Under the pieces are notes generated by a model, which saw nothing but the letters and a program-made list of their open reading frames with translations, was not told the origin of the DNA and searched no databases. From assembly GCA_020637815.1 (NCBI GenBank), contig JACKJS010000001.1, positions 186,001 through 250,000 on the forward strand: a stretch of DNA of 64,000 nt, read 5' to 3'. The first letter of the stretch is position 1. Every line of letters starts with the position of its first letter. Both the position numbers and the translations under genes were made by a program. Shown here piece by piece: positions 20,439 through 29,935 of this stretch. Origin of the DNA: Hyphomicrobiaceae bacterium (lineage in GTDB: Bacteria; Pseudomonadota; Alphaproteobacteria; Rhizobiales; Methyloligellaceae).

Positions 20439-21887
20439 ATGACACGTTTGGAAGTTTTGCTGCGGAGAGGTGGCAAGTTTGGTCTTGTGGCGCTGATCCT
20501 TGTCCTTGGAGCTCCGGGCGCGACATTTGCGCAAGACGAGGTGGTCACTAAGGTCGTTCCCAAGAGCGCGGCAGCGGTCAAACAGTCCTTTGCCCCCGTG
20601 GTGAAGCGGGCGGCGCCCACGGTCGTGAACGTTTACGTCCGTCACAAGGTCCAGCAGACCGTCTCGCCTCTTTTCAACGACCCGTTCTTCCGGCGTTTCT
20701 TCGGCCAGCAATTTGGCGTACCGCGGGAGCGCATTCAGAACTCGCTCGGATCGGGCGTCCTCGTCAGCAGCAAGGGCGTAGTGGTCACGAATTACCACGT
20801 GATCCGTACAGGCGGTGAGTCGGAGATCACAGTGGCGCTCAACGACGGGCGGGAGTTCCCGGCCTCGCTGATCCTGAAGGACGAGCAGACGGACTTGGCC
20901 GTGCTGCGGTTGCAGGGCGACGGCGCCAAGTTCCCGGCGATTGAGTTCGCCAATTCCGACAGTCTCGAGGTTGGCGATCTGGTGCTGGCGATCGGCGATC
21001 CGTTCGGCGTGGGCCAGACGGTCACCAGCGGCATCGTCTCGGCCCTGGCGCGTACCAAGGTCGGCATTTCCGATTATCAGTTCTTCATCCAAACCGATGC
21101 CGCCATCAATCCGGGCAACTCGGGCGGCGCGCTGGTCGATATGGACGGGCGCTTGGTCGGCATCAACACCGCGATCTTCTCCAAGAGCGGCGGGTCGCAC
21201 GGGATCGGATTCGCGATTCCTTCCAATATGGTGCAGGTGATCGTTCAGTCCGCGCTCAAGGGCGGAAAGGTTCAGCGTCCGTGGCTCGGCGCGTCGCTGC
21301 AGCCGCTCACCTCGGACCTTGCGGAATCGCTTGGGCTGGCACGCCCGGCCGGCGCCATGGTCACACGGGTGCATGAGAAGGGGCCGGCACAACGCGCCGG
21401 GCTCAAAGTGGGCGATGTGATCGTGAGCATCGACGGTAAGGACGTGCAGGACCCCGAAGCGTTGCAATACCGGTTCGTCACAAAGGGCGTCGGCGGCGCG
21501 GTCGAGCTCGGTCTCTATCGCGACGGCAAACGGCTCACGACGACGATCGCGACGGAGGTTCCAATCGAGGAGCCTCCCCGGAACGAGCGTGAGTTGACAG
21601 GTGCCAATCCCTTCGCCGGCAGCCGCGTCGCCAATCTGTCTCCAGCGGTCAGCGCCGAGTTGGGAATGAACGACGATAGCGATAAAGGTGTTGTCGTGCT
21701 CGAAGTCGAGAGCCGCTCGAACGCTGGCCGGCTCGGCTTGCGGCCCGGTGACATCATCGTTGGCGTCAACGATCAGAAGATCGAGTCGGTGAAGCAATTA
21801 TCCGTCGTTCTGCAAATACAAACGGCCCTTTGGAAACTTGCTATCGAGCGTGGCGGTAAGGTGTTCGACCTCACCATTCGGGGCTGA
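20439..21887 (+). CDS. Do-type (DegP/DegQ-like) periplasmic serine endopeptidase
   Basis: Periplasmic protease and chaperone acting on misfolded envelope proteins. The 482-residue protein has a signal peptide ending near residue 31 (ATFA-QDE). A trypsin-like domain follows with the catalytic triad His120 (TNYHVI), Asp152 (QTDLAVL) and Ser228 (NPGNSGGALVD). Two PDZ domains follow at about residues 275-365 and 385-475. The ATG at 20439 is chosen because the signal peptide begins there; the open frame continues far upstream without homology. rarA starts three bases after the stop, so the two genes are probably co-transcribed. Confidence 0.93.
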   Translation: MTRLEVLLRRGGKFGLVALILVLGAPGATFAQDEVVTKVVPKSAAAVKQSFAPVVKRAAPTVVNVYVRHKVQQTVSPLFNDPFFRRFFGQQFGVPRERIQNSLGSGVLVSSKGVVVTNYHVIRTGGESEITVALNDGREFPASLILKDEQTDLAVLRLQGDGAKFPAIEFANSDSLEVGDLVLAIGDPFGVGQTVTSGIVSALARTKVGISDYQFFIQTDAAINPGNSGGALVDMDGRLVGINTAIFSKSGGSHGIGFAIPSNMVQVIVQSALKGGKVQRPWLGASLQPLTSDLAESLGLARPAGAMVTRVHEKGPAQRAGLKVGDVIVSIDGKDVQDPEALQYRFVTKGVGGAVELGLYRDGKRLTTTIATEVPIEEPPRNERELTGANPFAGSRVANLSPAVSAELGMNDDSDKGVVVLEVESRSNAGRLGLRPGDIIVGVNDQKIESVKQLSVVLQIQTALWKLAIERGGKVFDLTIRG

Positions 21888-21890
21888 ACC

Positions 21891-23213
21891 ATGGCGAAAG
21901 AGGCGGCGAATCTCTTCGAGGCGGCTGGGCTGGCCGATCGCGCCCCGCGTCCGCTCGCGGATCGGTTGCGCCCGAAGACACTCGAAGAGGTCATCGGTCA
22001 GGATCATCTGCTCGGCGACGGGCTCTTGGGGCGCATGGTGCGGGCCGGGCGCCTGACCTCGGTGATCTTTTGGGGGCCGCCCGGCACGGGCAAAACCACG
22101 GTGGCGCGGCTTCTGGCCGAAACGACGGATCTTCATTTCGAACAGCTTTCGGCGATCCAGTCCGGCGTCGCTGACTTGCGCAAGGTGTTCGACGCGGCCA
22201 AGGCCAAGCGCGAGGCGGGACGGGGGACGCTGCTCTTTATCGACGAGATTCACCGCTTCAACCGCTCGCAGCAGGATGCGTTTCTGCCGCACATGGAGGA
22301 CGGGACCATCGTCCTCGTCGGTGCGACCACGGAGAACCCATCATTCGAGCTCAACTCGGCGCTTCTGTCCCGGGCCAGCGTTTTGACCTTCAGGAGGCTC
22401 GACGACGAAGCGCTGGAGGCGCTGATCCAGCGTGCGGAGGCTCATGAGGGCCGGAAACTGCCGCTCGATCCCGATGCCCGACAGACCTTGATCTCCATGG
22501 CCGACGGCGATGGGCGCGGGCTCATCAATCTCGTCGAGGATGTGTTTCTCTCGGTTCCTGCCAACACGAAGACGCTTGTGGATCGCGCGGGCCTCGGCCA
22601 GCTCGTTCAACGGCGCGCGCCGATCTACGACAAAGGGCAAGACGGCCACTACAACCTCATTAGCGCACTGCATAAATCGGTACGCGGCTCCGACCCGGAC
22701 GCGGCCCTCTATTGGCTGGCGCGCATGTTTGCCGGCGGTGAGGACCCACTCTATATCGCGCGACGTCTGGTGCGCATGGCGGTCGAGGATATCGGCCTTG
22801 CCGATCCGGCGGCGCTGCTTCAGGCGAACGCGGCGAAGGATGCCTACGACTTCCTGGGGTCGCCGGAAGGGGAGCTCGCGCTGGCCCAAGCGACGGTCTA
22901 TCTCGCCACGGCTCCGAAATCCAACGCGGCCTACTTGGCCTTCAAGGCCTCGGCCAGGGTCGCGAAGGAAAGCGGATCGCTCCTACCGCCCAAGCATATT
23001 CTCAATGCGCCGACGAAGCTCATGGATCAGGAAGGCTACGGCCATGGCTACGCCTACGACCACAACGAGGCGGAAGGGTTCTCCGGCCAGAACTATTTTC
23101 CCGATGGCATGGAGCGGCAGCATTTCTACGAGCCGACGGGCCGGGGCTACGAGGCCGAGGTGAAAGCGCGGCTGGGCCGTTGGGCGGAGATCCGGGCGAA
23201 CAAGGCGCGCTAG
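21891..23213 (+). CDS. rarA: Replication-associated recombination protein A (AAA+ ATPase)
   Basis: RarA (MgsA) is a clamp-loader-like AAA+ ATPase that acts at stalled replication forks. The 440-residue protein has FWGPPGTGKTTVARLLAE (Walker A) near residue 60, LLFIDEIHRFNRSQQDAFLP (Walker B) near 115, sensor motif GATTENPSFELN and the C-terminal RarA-specific region with HYNLISALHKSVRGSDPDAA. Length is typical. Its stop overlaps, in convergent orientation, the end of the DUF190 gene by a few bases. Confidence 0.95.
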   Translation: MAKEAANLFEAAGLADRAPRPLADRLRPKTLEEVIGQDHLLGDGLLGRMVRAGRLTSVIFWGPPGTGKTTVARLLAETTDLHFEQLSAIQSGVADLRKVFDAAKAKREAGRGTLLFIDEIHRFNRSQQDAFLPHMEDGTIVLVGATTENPSFELNSALLSRASVLTFRRLDDEALEALIQRAEAHEGRKLPLDPDARQTLISMADGDGRGLINLVEDVFLSVPANTKTLVDRAGLGQLVQRRAPIYDKGQDGHYNLISALHKSVRGSDPDAALYWLARMFAGGEDPLYIARRLVRMAVEDIGLADPAALLQANAAKDAYDFLGSPEGELALAQATVYLATAPKSNAAYLAFKASARVAKESGSLLPPKHILNAPTKLMDQEGYGHGYAYDHNEAEGFSGQNYFPDGMERQHFYEPTGRGYEAEVKARLGRWAEIRANKAR

Positions 23214-23560
23214 CCGGTCTCTTCGGGCTTGCCGTTTCCGTAGCGGATTACCTGCACCCTCTCCAGCGTCACCAGGCCGCTGCCCATCATGTCCTCGATC
23301 GCGGCCACGAAGCCACGCACATTGTCCTCCCTGTCGATGATCTCGATGACCAGCGGCAGGTCTTGGGAGAGCCGAAGAATCTTCGTCGTGTGCAGGGTGC
23401 TGGAATGGCCAAAGCCGATGGCGCCACGCAACACGGTGGCGCCGGAAAGCCCCATCTCGCGTGCCTTCAGCACGATCGCTTCGTAGAGCGGCTGGTGCTC
23501 GAACTTGTCGTCCTCGCCGATAAAGATACGCAACAGCGCGGCGTCGCTCGAAAGTGGCAT
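23210..23560 (-). CDS. DUF190 family protein, partner of the fluoride channel
   Basis: A 116-residue cytoplasmic protein of family DUF190, a PII-like fold often encoded beside crcB. The start MPLSSDAALLRIFIGEDDKF and the segment AREMGLSGATVLRGAIGFG are family hallmarks. The ATG at 23560 lies only two bases after the crcB stop, so it is the second gene of the fluoride operon; a much longer open frame overlapping crcB was rejected. The exact function is not known, and association with fluoride or other ion transport is inferred from context. Confidence 0.88.
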   Translation of the reverse strand: MPLSSDAALLRIFIGEDDKFEHQPLYEAIVLKAREMGLSGATVLRGAIGFGHSSTLHTTKILRLSQDLPLVIEIIDREDNVRGFVAAIEDMMGSGLVTLERVQVIRYGNGKPEETG

Positions 23561-23562
23561 GG

Positions 23563-23982
23563 TCAGATCCACTTCATGGTGTTGATAGAAAGCGCCAGAA
23601 TATGCCCGAGCCAGACGGCGACGAGGCAAAGCAGCATCGAGCCGGCGATATTGCCGCCAGCATGGAGCAATTCGCCGTCTTGAACGAGATTGAGGGTCTG
23701 GAGGCTGAACGAGGAGAACGTGGTAAATCCGCCAAAGACGCCGAGCATGACGAATTGGCGCACGGTGGACCCCGCGAAGATGCGTCCGTCGGGCCCTGTC
23801 AGCGTGGCGAAGAAGCCTATGAGGAAGGACCCGGCCACGTTCACGAACAGCGTTCCCCAGGGAAACGTCTCGCCGAAGAACCGCGCGGCGACGCCGGAGC
23901 ACCAGTACCGGCCCATTCCACCAAGCGCGCTGCCGGCGGCAATGGACAAGTAGACGACGAGCGTGTTCGGAAGAGAGATCAT
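23563..23982 (-). CDS. crcB: Fluoride efflux channel CrcB (Fluc)
   Basis: Small inner-membrane fluoride channel that works as a dual-topology dimer. The 139-residue product from ATG 23982 has four hydrophobic segments, the motifs GSALGGMGRYW near residue 20 and TLFVNVAGSFLIGF near 50 (with the channel Asn), and VRQFVMLGVFGGFTTFSSFS near 85 with the Phe-rich segment and the central Na+ site. The open frame runs to 24153, but that extension is translated terminator sequence. Transcription is under a fluoride riboswitch upstream (24164-24208) with a terminator at 24099-24127. Confidence 0.94.
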   Translation of the reverse strand: MISLPNTLVVYLSIAAGSALGGMGRYWCSGVAARFFGETFPWGTLFVNVAGSFLIGFFATLTGPDGRIFAGSTVRQFVMLGVFGGFTTFSSFSLQTLNLVQDGELLHAGGNIAGSMLLCLVAVWLGHILALSINTMKWI

Positions 23983-24098
23983 GCACCCACCGTCCCAGCG
24001 GCGTTCGGCCCGACGAGGCGAGATAGGGTACGGACAATGCCCGGATTCGAATGGGACATACGTGCTCCTTTGCATCGGTCCGCGAATGACGCTTGGGC

Positions 24099-24127
24099 CA
24101 AAAATAAAACCCGCCTCCGGGCGGGTT
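24099..24127 (-). terminator. Riboswitch-controlled intrinsic terminator before crcB
   Basis: On the minus strand AACCCGCC and GGCGGGTT (24127-24120 and 24115-24108) form a perfect 8-bp stem with a 4-base loop, followed by TTTTATTTTT. It lies downstream of the fluoride aptamer and 117 bases before crcB. It is therefore the likely expression platform: termination without fluoride, read-through with it. Confidence 0.8.
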
Positions 24128-24163
24128 CGCGGACCGAAGTTCCCACCGCGCAAGATTACACAC

Positions 24164-24208
24164 GGCAGGAGTCATCAGCCAAGGGCGGTTCAGGGGGACT
24201 CCATCCCC
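24164..24208 (-). ncRNA. Fluoride riboswitch aptamer (crcB motif)
   Basis: Reading the minus strand from 24208, the RNA has GGGGATGGAGTCCCC (first stem with loop ATGGAGT), a short linker CTGAA, a small GCC-GGC stem, then TGATG and ACTCCTGCC. The loop GGAGT can pair with the downstream ACTCC, the pseudoknot that defines the crcB motif. Conserved GATG and TGATG-CTCC elements are present. It is followed by a perfect intrinsic terminator and then crcB-DUF190, the classical target genes. Confidence 0.85.
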
Positions 24209-24321
24209 TTCGAATTGTCGCCAAGTATGCTACTTGAATTGAGCTGCGGATCAAGCACGGCCGGGTGTCCTGTCGTTGCAATGGGGTTTCCCGGCCGCCA
24301 ACCCCTTCCTGGTTTTGCCAA

Positions 24322-25335
24322 ATGACCGAAAGATCACCCGTCGAAACACGTCATGTCGCAGAGGACGAAGACGGCATGCGTCTGGATCGCTGGTTCAGGA
24401 CGCATTACGCCCAAGTCCCCCATGGCCGCCTGGAGAAGCTGCTGCGTACCGGTCAGGTCCGTGTCGATGGCGCCCGGGCCAAGGCCAATACGCGGCTCGA
24501 GGCCGGTCAGAGTATCCGCGTGCCGCCGCTGCCCGACGCGCCGCCGCCGCCCGGCTCGCCAAAGCCCTTGTCAAAGGCCGACCGCGCCTTCCTCAAATCC
24601 ATCACGCTCTACGAGGACGACGATCTTTTGATCCTTAACAAGCCGTCCGGCATCGCCGTGCAAGGCGGAACGAAGACGGTGCAGCATATCGACCGGCTAC
24701 TGGAGGGGATGGGAGACCGGCCCGAGACGCGGCCCCGGCTTGTCCACCGGCTGGACCGAGACACGTCGGGCGTGCTCGTGGTGGCCAAGCGGCGCAGCGT
24801 CGCCGCCAAGCTCGGGCGTGCCTTTCAGACGCGTTCGGTACGGAAGATCTATTGGGCACTGGTGCACGGCGTGCCGAAGCCGCCGCAAGGGAAGATCGAC
24901 GCGGCGCTGGTGAAGGCCACCACCCCGGACGGCGACCGGGTCCGCAAGGCGCGGCCGGGCGAGCAAGACAAGGCCCAGTCCGCCGTTACGCATTACGCCG
25001 TGATCGACCGGGCCGCGCAGCAGGTGGCGCTGATGTCGCTCAAGCCGGTGACGGGGCGGCAGCATCAGCTGCGCGCCCATATGGCGATCCTCGGCCACCC
25101 GATCCTTGGCGATACGAAATATCCGAGCGAGGCCGAATTGCCGGAAGGGATTGAGCGGCGCTTGCATCTTCATGCGCGGCGCATCGCCTTTCCGCATCCG
25201 AGCGGCGAGGGCATCGTCGACGTGACGGCGCCGCTGCCGCCGCATCTGGAGGCCGCGTTTGCCGCGTTCGGGTTCTCGCCGACGGGCGGCGATCTCGACG
25301 GCGATGCGGAGTTGTGCGGAATTTCCTGCGGCTAA
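24322..25335 (+). CDS. RluA-family 23S rRNA pseudouridine synthase (RluC-like)
   Basis: Converts uridines in 23S rRNA to pseudouridine. The 337-residue product has an N-terminal S4-like RNA-binding region (residues about 15-75, MRLDRWFRTHYAQVP, RLEKLLRTGQVRVDG). The catalytic domain carries the motif HRLDRDTSGVLVVAK with the active-site Asp near residue 150. PVTGRQHQLRAHMAILGHPI is the second family signature. The start at 24322 fits the S4 domain. RluC is the likely subgroup from length and S4 domain; RluD-like specificity is not ruled out. Divergent from the crcB operon, with the ATP12 gene 50 bases downstream. Confidence 0.88.
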   Translation: MTERSPVETRHVAEDEDGMRLDRWFRTHYAQVPHGRLEKLLRTGQVRVDGARAKANTRLEAGQSIRVPPLPDAPPPPGSPKPLSKADRAFLKSITLYEDDDLLILNKPSGIAVQGGTKTVQHIDRLLEGMGDRPETRPRLVHRLDRDTSGVLVVAKRRSVAAKLGRAFQTRSVRKIYWALVHGVPKPPQGKIDAALVKATTPDGDRVRKARPGEQDKAQSAVTHYAVIDRAAQQVALMSLKPVTGRQHQLRAHMAILGHPILGDTKYPSEAELPEGIERRLHLHARRIAFPHPSGEGIVDVTAPLPPHLEAAFAAFGFSPTGGDLDGDAELCGISCG

Positions 25336-25385
25336 AGCAACGGCGCCAATTGGGTCCCGACGGCTCGTGGAAGGGAAACGACGCG

Positions 25386-26138
25386 ATGGGCGAGGGCATG
25401 AACGACCAGGACAAGAAGTCTCCTATGGGCTCCGAAAAGCCGAATCTCCCCAAGCGCTTCTACAAGGACGTGAGTGTGGCGGACGAAGGCGGGCGGGCGG
25501 CGATCCTGCTCGACGGACGGCCCGTGCGCACCCCCGGCAAGGCGCCGCTCGCCGTGCCCAGCGCGGCCTTGGCCGAGGCCATCGCCGACGAGTGGCGCGC
25601 GCAAGGCAAGGAGATCGACCCACAGACCATGCCGCTGACCAAGCTCGCCAACTCGGCCATCGATGGGGTCGTGGGGAAAGAAGGCCCCGTCATCGACGAC
25701 ATTCTGGCCCATGCGGGCTCCGATCTCCTTTGCTATCGGGCAAGCGGCCCTGAAGGCCTGCTGGCGCTCCAGGCGGAGCATTGGGACCCGGTGCTGGCCT
25801 GGGCCGCGGGCGCCTTGGCCGCGCCGCTGAGCCTTGCCGAGGGCGTGATGCATGTCGCCCAGCCGGACGCCTCGATCGCGGCCTTACGCGGCGAAATCGA
25901 GGGGCTGGACGCCTTCCGGCTCGCCGCGCTCCATGTCATGACAACGCTGACGGGCTCCGCGCTCCTGCCGCTCGCGGTCGTCCGCCATCAGCTTACCCCG
26001 GAAGAGGCCTGGGCGGCCGCCCATGTGGACGAGGACTGGCAGATCGGCCAGTGGGGCGAGGATACCGAGGCCACAGTTCGCCGCGAAAACCGCAAGCGGG
26101 ACTTCAATGCGGCCGCGCGCCTGCTGGAGCTTTCCTGA
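25386..26138 (+). CDS. ATP12-family F1-ATPase assembly chaperone
   Basis: ATP12 in mitochondria binds the F1 alpha subunit during ATP synthase assembly; the alphaproteobacterial homologues are presumed to do the same. The 250-residue product contains PKRFYKDVSVADEGGRAAIL, LDGRPVRTPGKAPLAVPS and the LTGSALLPLAV segment typical of the family, with a final helix ending VRRENRKRDFNAAARLLEL. ATG 25386 is chosen because GGAAGGGAAA precedes it; an ATG 12 bases later is an alternative. Co-oriented with the pseudouridine synthase. Confidence 0.88.
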   Translation: MGEGMNDQDKKSPMGSEKPNLPKRFYKDVSVADEGGRAAILLDGRPVRTPGKAPLAVPSAALAEAIADEWRAQGKEIDPQTMPLTKLANSAIDGVVGKEGPVIDDILAHAGSDLLCYRASGPEGLLALQAEHWDPVLAWAAGALAAPLSLAEGVMHVAQPDASIAALRGEIEGLDAFRLAALHVMTTLTGSALLPLAVVRHQLTPEEAWAAAHVDEDWQIGQWGEDTEATVRRENRKRDFNAAARLLELS

Positions 26139-26326
26139 GTCCTTTGAATCGGTTGGCCAGCGCTGCTTCCGAAGCCGGTTGAGCCGCTTCCTATTTCGGT
26201 CGAACGCCATGGGGGCATGCGCGCGCGGGCCATTTGCCTTGCTTTCGCCTCATGCTATGGACCTTGGCAAAACTGTCATCTTGACCCGCGTCCAGCCGGA
26301 CGGCGTTTTTTGGGGGAGCCCTGAGA

Positions 26327-27859
<1,533 letters not shown>

Positions 27860-27880
27860 GGACGTCGCCGCACCTCCCCC

Positions 27881-28813
27881 TCAATAAACCTTCGGCACGT
27901 AGAGGTCCTGCGACAGCGTCTTGCGGTCGTAGTCGGGGCTGAAGACGCGCTCTGGGAGTTCGATCTTGTCGTAGGGCACGTCCTCGTAGGGAATCTTCGA
28001 GAGGATGTGCTCGATACAGTTGAGCCGTTCGCGCTTCTTGTCGTTGCCTTCGACGATGTACCAGGGCGCCTCCGCGATGCTCGTGCGCGCGAACATGTCT
28101 TCCTTGGCCTTGGTGTATTGCTCCCAGCGCACGCGGGACTGCAGGTCCATGGGCGACAGCTTCCACTGCTTCATGGGGTCGTGAATGCGGATCGAGAAGC
28201 GCAGTTGCTGCTCCTCGTCGGTGATCGAGAGCCAGTATTTTAGGACGATGATGCCGTTGCGGACGAGCATGCGCTCGAACTCGGGCACGTCCTGGAAGAA
28301 GCGCTCAACCTGATCCTCGCTGGCGAAGCCCATGACGCGCTCGACGCCGGCGCGGTTGTACCAGGAGCGGTCGAACAGCACGATCTCGCCGCCCGCGGGC
28401 AGGTGCGGCACGTAGCGCTGGAAGTACCATTGGGTTTGCTCGCGCTCGGTGGGTTTGGGCAGGGCGACCGCGCGGCAGCTGCGGGGGTTGAGCCGCTGGG
28501 TGATGCGCTTGATGACGCCGCCTTTGCCTGCGGAGTCGCGGCCTTCGAAGATGATCAGCACCTTCGCGCCCGTATGCTCGACCCAGGTCTGCATCTTGAT
28601 CAGTTCGGCTTGCAGCCGGAGCAGGTTTCGGAGGTAGACGCGCCGGTCGAGCGAGTGGGGATGCGCCTCCCGGTAGATGCGGCGCAACTCCTCGCTCAGC
28701 ATCGGTTCGGACAGCTCGGCCTCGAGCGTTTCGTCGAGCGTCTCCTCCAGCTCGGCTTCCAGCCAGTCGTGCGTTCGTTTCCCGCCAGTGCCTTCCGGGT
28801 CTTTGGTGGTCAT
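27881..28813 (-). CDS. ppk2: Polyphosphate kinase 2
   Basis: PPK2 enzymes use polyphosphate to phosphorylate nucleotides (usually GDP or ADP). The 310-residue product has a Walker A motif FEGRDSAGKGGVIKRITQRL near residue 90 and a Walker B region VLFDRSWYNRAGVERVMGF near 150, plus the lid-like segment RFSIRIHDPMKQWKLSPMDL. This size is the one-domain class I type. ATG 28813 is preferred; the open frame continues 45 codons upstream without homology. Convergent with pccB, 21 bases apart. Confidence 0.93.
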   Translation of the reverse strand: MTTKDPEGTGGKRTHDWLEAELEETLDETLEAELSEPMLSEELRRIYREAHPHSLDRRVYLRNLLRLQAELIKMQTWVEHTGAKVLIIFEGRDSAGKGGVIKRITQRLNPRSCRAVALPKPTEREQTQWYFQRYVPHLPAGGEIVLFDRSWYNRAGVERVMGFASEDQVERFFQDVPEFERMLVRNGIIVLKYWLSITDEEQQLRFSIRIHDPMKQWKLSPMDLQSRVRWEQYTKAKEDMFARTSIAEAPWYIVEGNDKKRERLNCIEHILSKIPYEDVPYDKIELPERVFSPDYDRKTLSQDLYVPKVY

Positions 28814-29060
28814 GGGATGTCTCTCGCTGTTCGTCGCATGGTTCTGCCTGAAGAGAACCTTCAGTTTCGCCGCGCGGGTTGAAGACTTTATGTCAATCGG
28901 CTTAGGTTCCGCGTAAAGCACTCGCCCGCCGTGACGTGACGGATGCACCGTTGTCCTCTTGCCTAGAAGGCCATGCGTGGACCACTATCGGCGCGTCGCA
29001 GGGACGCGAGCGTTGGAGTTAAACAGGGCCGGTGACGGCACGGGAAGCAGGAGTGGAACG

Positions 29061-29393
29061 ATGAATTTCCGGACGACGATGCGGACTTTAGCGGTTGGAG
29101 GGCTCTTCGTTCTCGTCGGCGTCCCCGCGCTCGCTCAGGACCCCGAGCCGACCTCCACGGCCACGTTCCGGTGCGCGGACGACAAGTCCATCGTCGCGAA
29201 GTTCTATCCGGACGACGTGGACCTGACCTTCAACGACGGGCGTCAAGTCTCGCTCCCGCAGGCGATGTCCGGCTCCGGCGCGCGCTATGCCGACGCCGAC
29301 GGAACCATCGTGTTCTGGAACAAGGGCAATACGGCCTTCGTTACCGAAGGCTCGGACGAAAACGTCACCTACAAGGATTGCGTCGCCGACTGA
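29061..29393 (+). CDS. MliC-family lysozyme inhibitor-like protein
   Basis: MliC proteins sit in the envelope and inhibit C-type lysozyme. The 110-residue product has a signal peptide to about residue 25 (VPALAQ) and the family pattern: a first Cys in FRCADDKSIVAKF, the SGSGARYADADGTIVFWNKG motif and a last Cys in YKDC, the disulfide pair. No lipobox Cys is seen at the cleavage site, so it is probably soluble periplasmic. The ATG at 29061 follows GCAGGAGTGG. Another small exported protein gene follows. Confidence 0.82.
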   Translation: MNFRTTMRTLAVGGLFVLVGVPALAQDPEPTSTATFRCADDKSIVAKFYPDDVDLTFNDGRQVSLPQAMSGSGARYADADGTIVFWNKGNTAFVTEGSDENVTYKDCVAD

Positions 29394-29518
29394 TCGGCGC
29401 GCCGCGAGACACATTTTCGGCGGCATTCTCGTGTGAGTGTTGCCGTGCGGCCATTGCTGCGGCGCAAGGCTTCCTTTACGAAATCCCGCTTCAATCGGGA
29501 TTCGACTTCGGGAGATTC

Positions 29519-29923
29519 ATGATGCGGGTTGGAGCTCGCCGGTTCGGCGTGTGTGGAATGCTTGTGGCGAGTGCGGCTCTTTGGGGCGCGCAGGCCGATG
29601 CGGCGATCAGCTTGGCGGTCGCGCTCAAGAACTACTACGCCGAATACGAGATCGTGCAGCACTGCGCGCAGCGGGCCCAATTGACGGCCGACGATGTCGC
29701 GGCCGCCGGCACCGCGATGTCGAAGATCGAGAAGTACTATTTCGGCCGCGACGAATCCCTCAACAAGGCCCATCTGATCAAGCAGGCCATCGCCGACAAG
29801 AACGACAGCTTCAAGATCCTGGAGCGGAGCGGCGACACGGGTTTCCGGCCCTACTGTCAGATGTCGCTGAACGAGCTTTTGCGTAAGGCCAACGAAGTCG
29901 GGCCGGGAGACGACGGCCAATAG
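29519..29923 (+). CDS. Small exported protein of unknown function
   Basis: I do not recognise this 134-residue protein. It has a signal peptide (MMRVGARRFGVCGMLVASAA and cleavage near ADA-AIS) and a mature helical part with two cysteines, in VQHCAQRAQLT and RPYCQMSLNELL. The mature length of about 105 residues and two Cys suggest a small disulfide-bonded helical bundle in the periplasm. Two adjacent ATGs at 29519 and 29522 are possible starts. It lies after the MliC gene and is convergent with the Trp-rich gene 12 bases away. Confidence 0.6.
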   Translation: MMRVGARRFGVCGMLVASAALWGAQADAAISLAVALKNYYAEYEIVQHCAQRAQLTADDVAAAGTAMSKIEKYYFGRDESLNKAHLIKQAIADKNDSFKILERSGDTGFRPYCQMSLNELLRKANEVGPGDDGQ

Positions 29924-29935
29924 GCCGGCCGGTTT

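Noticed and set aside
23983..24153. N-terminal extension of crcB
   Set aside because: The extra codons reach the terminator of the fluoride riboswitch and show no membrane-protein pattern.
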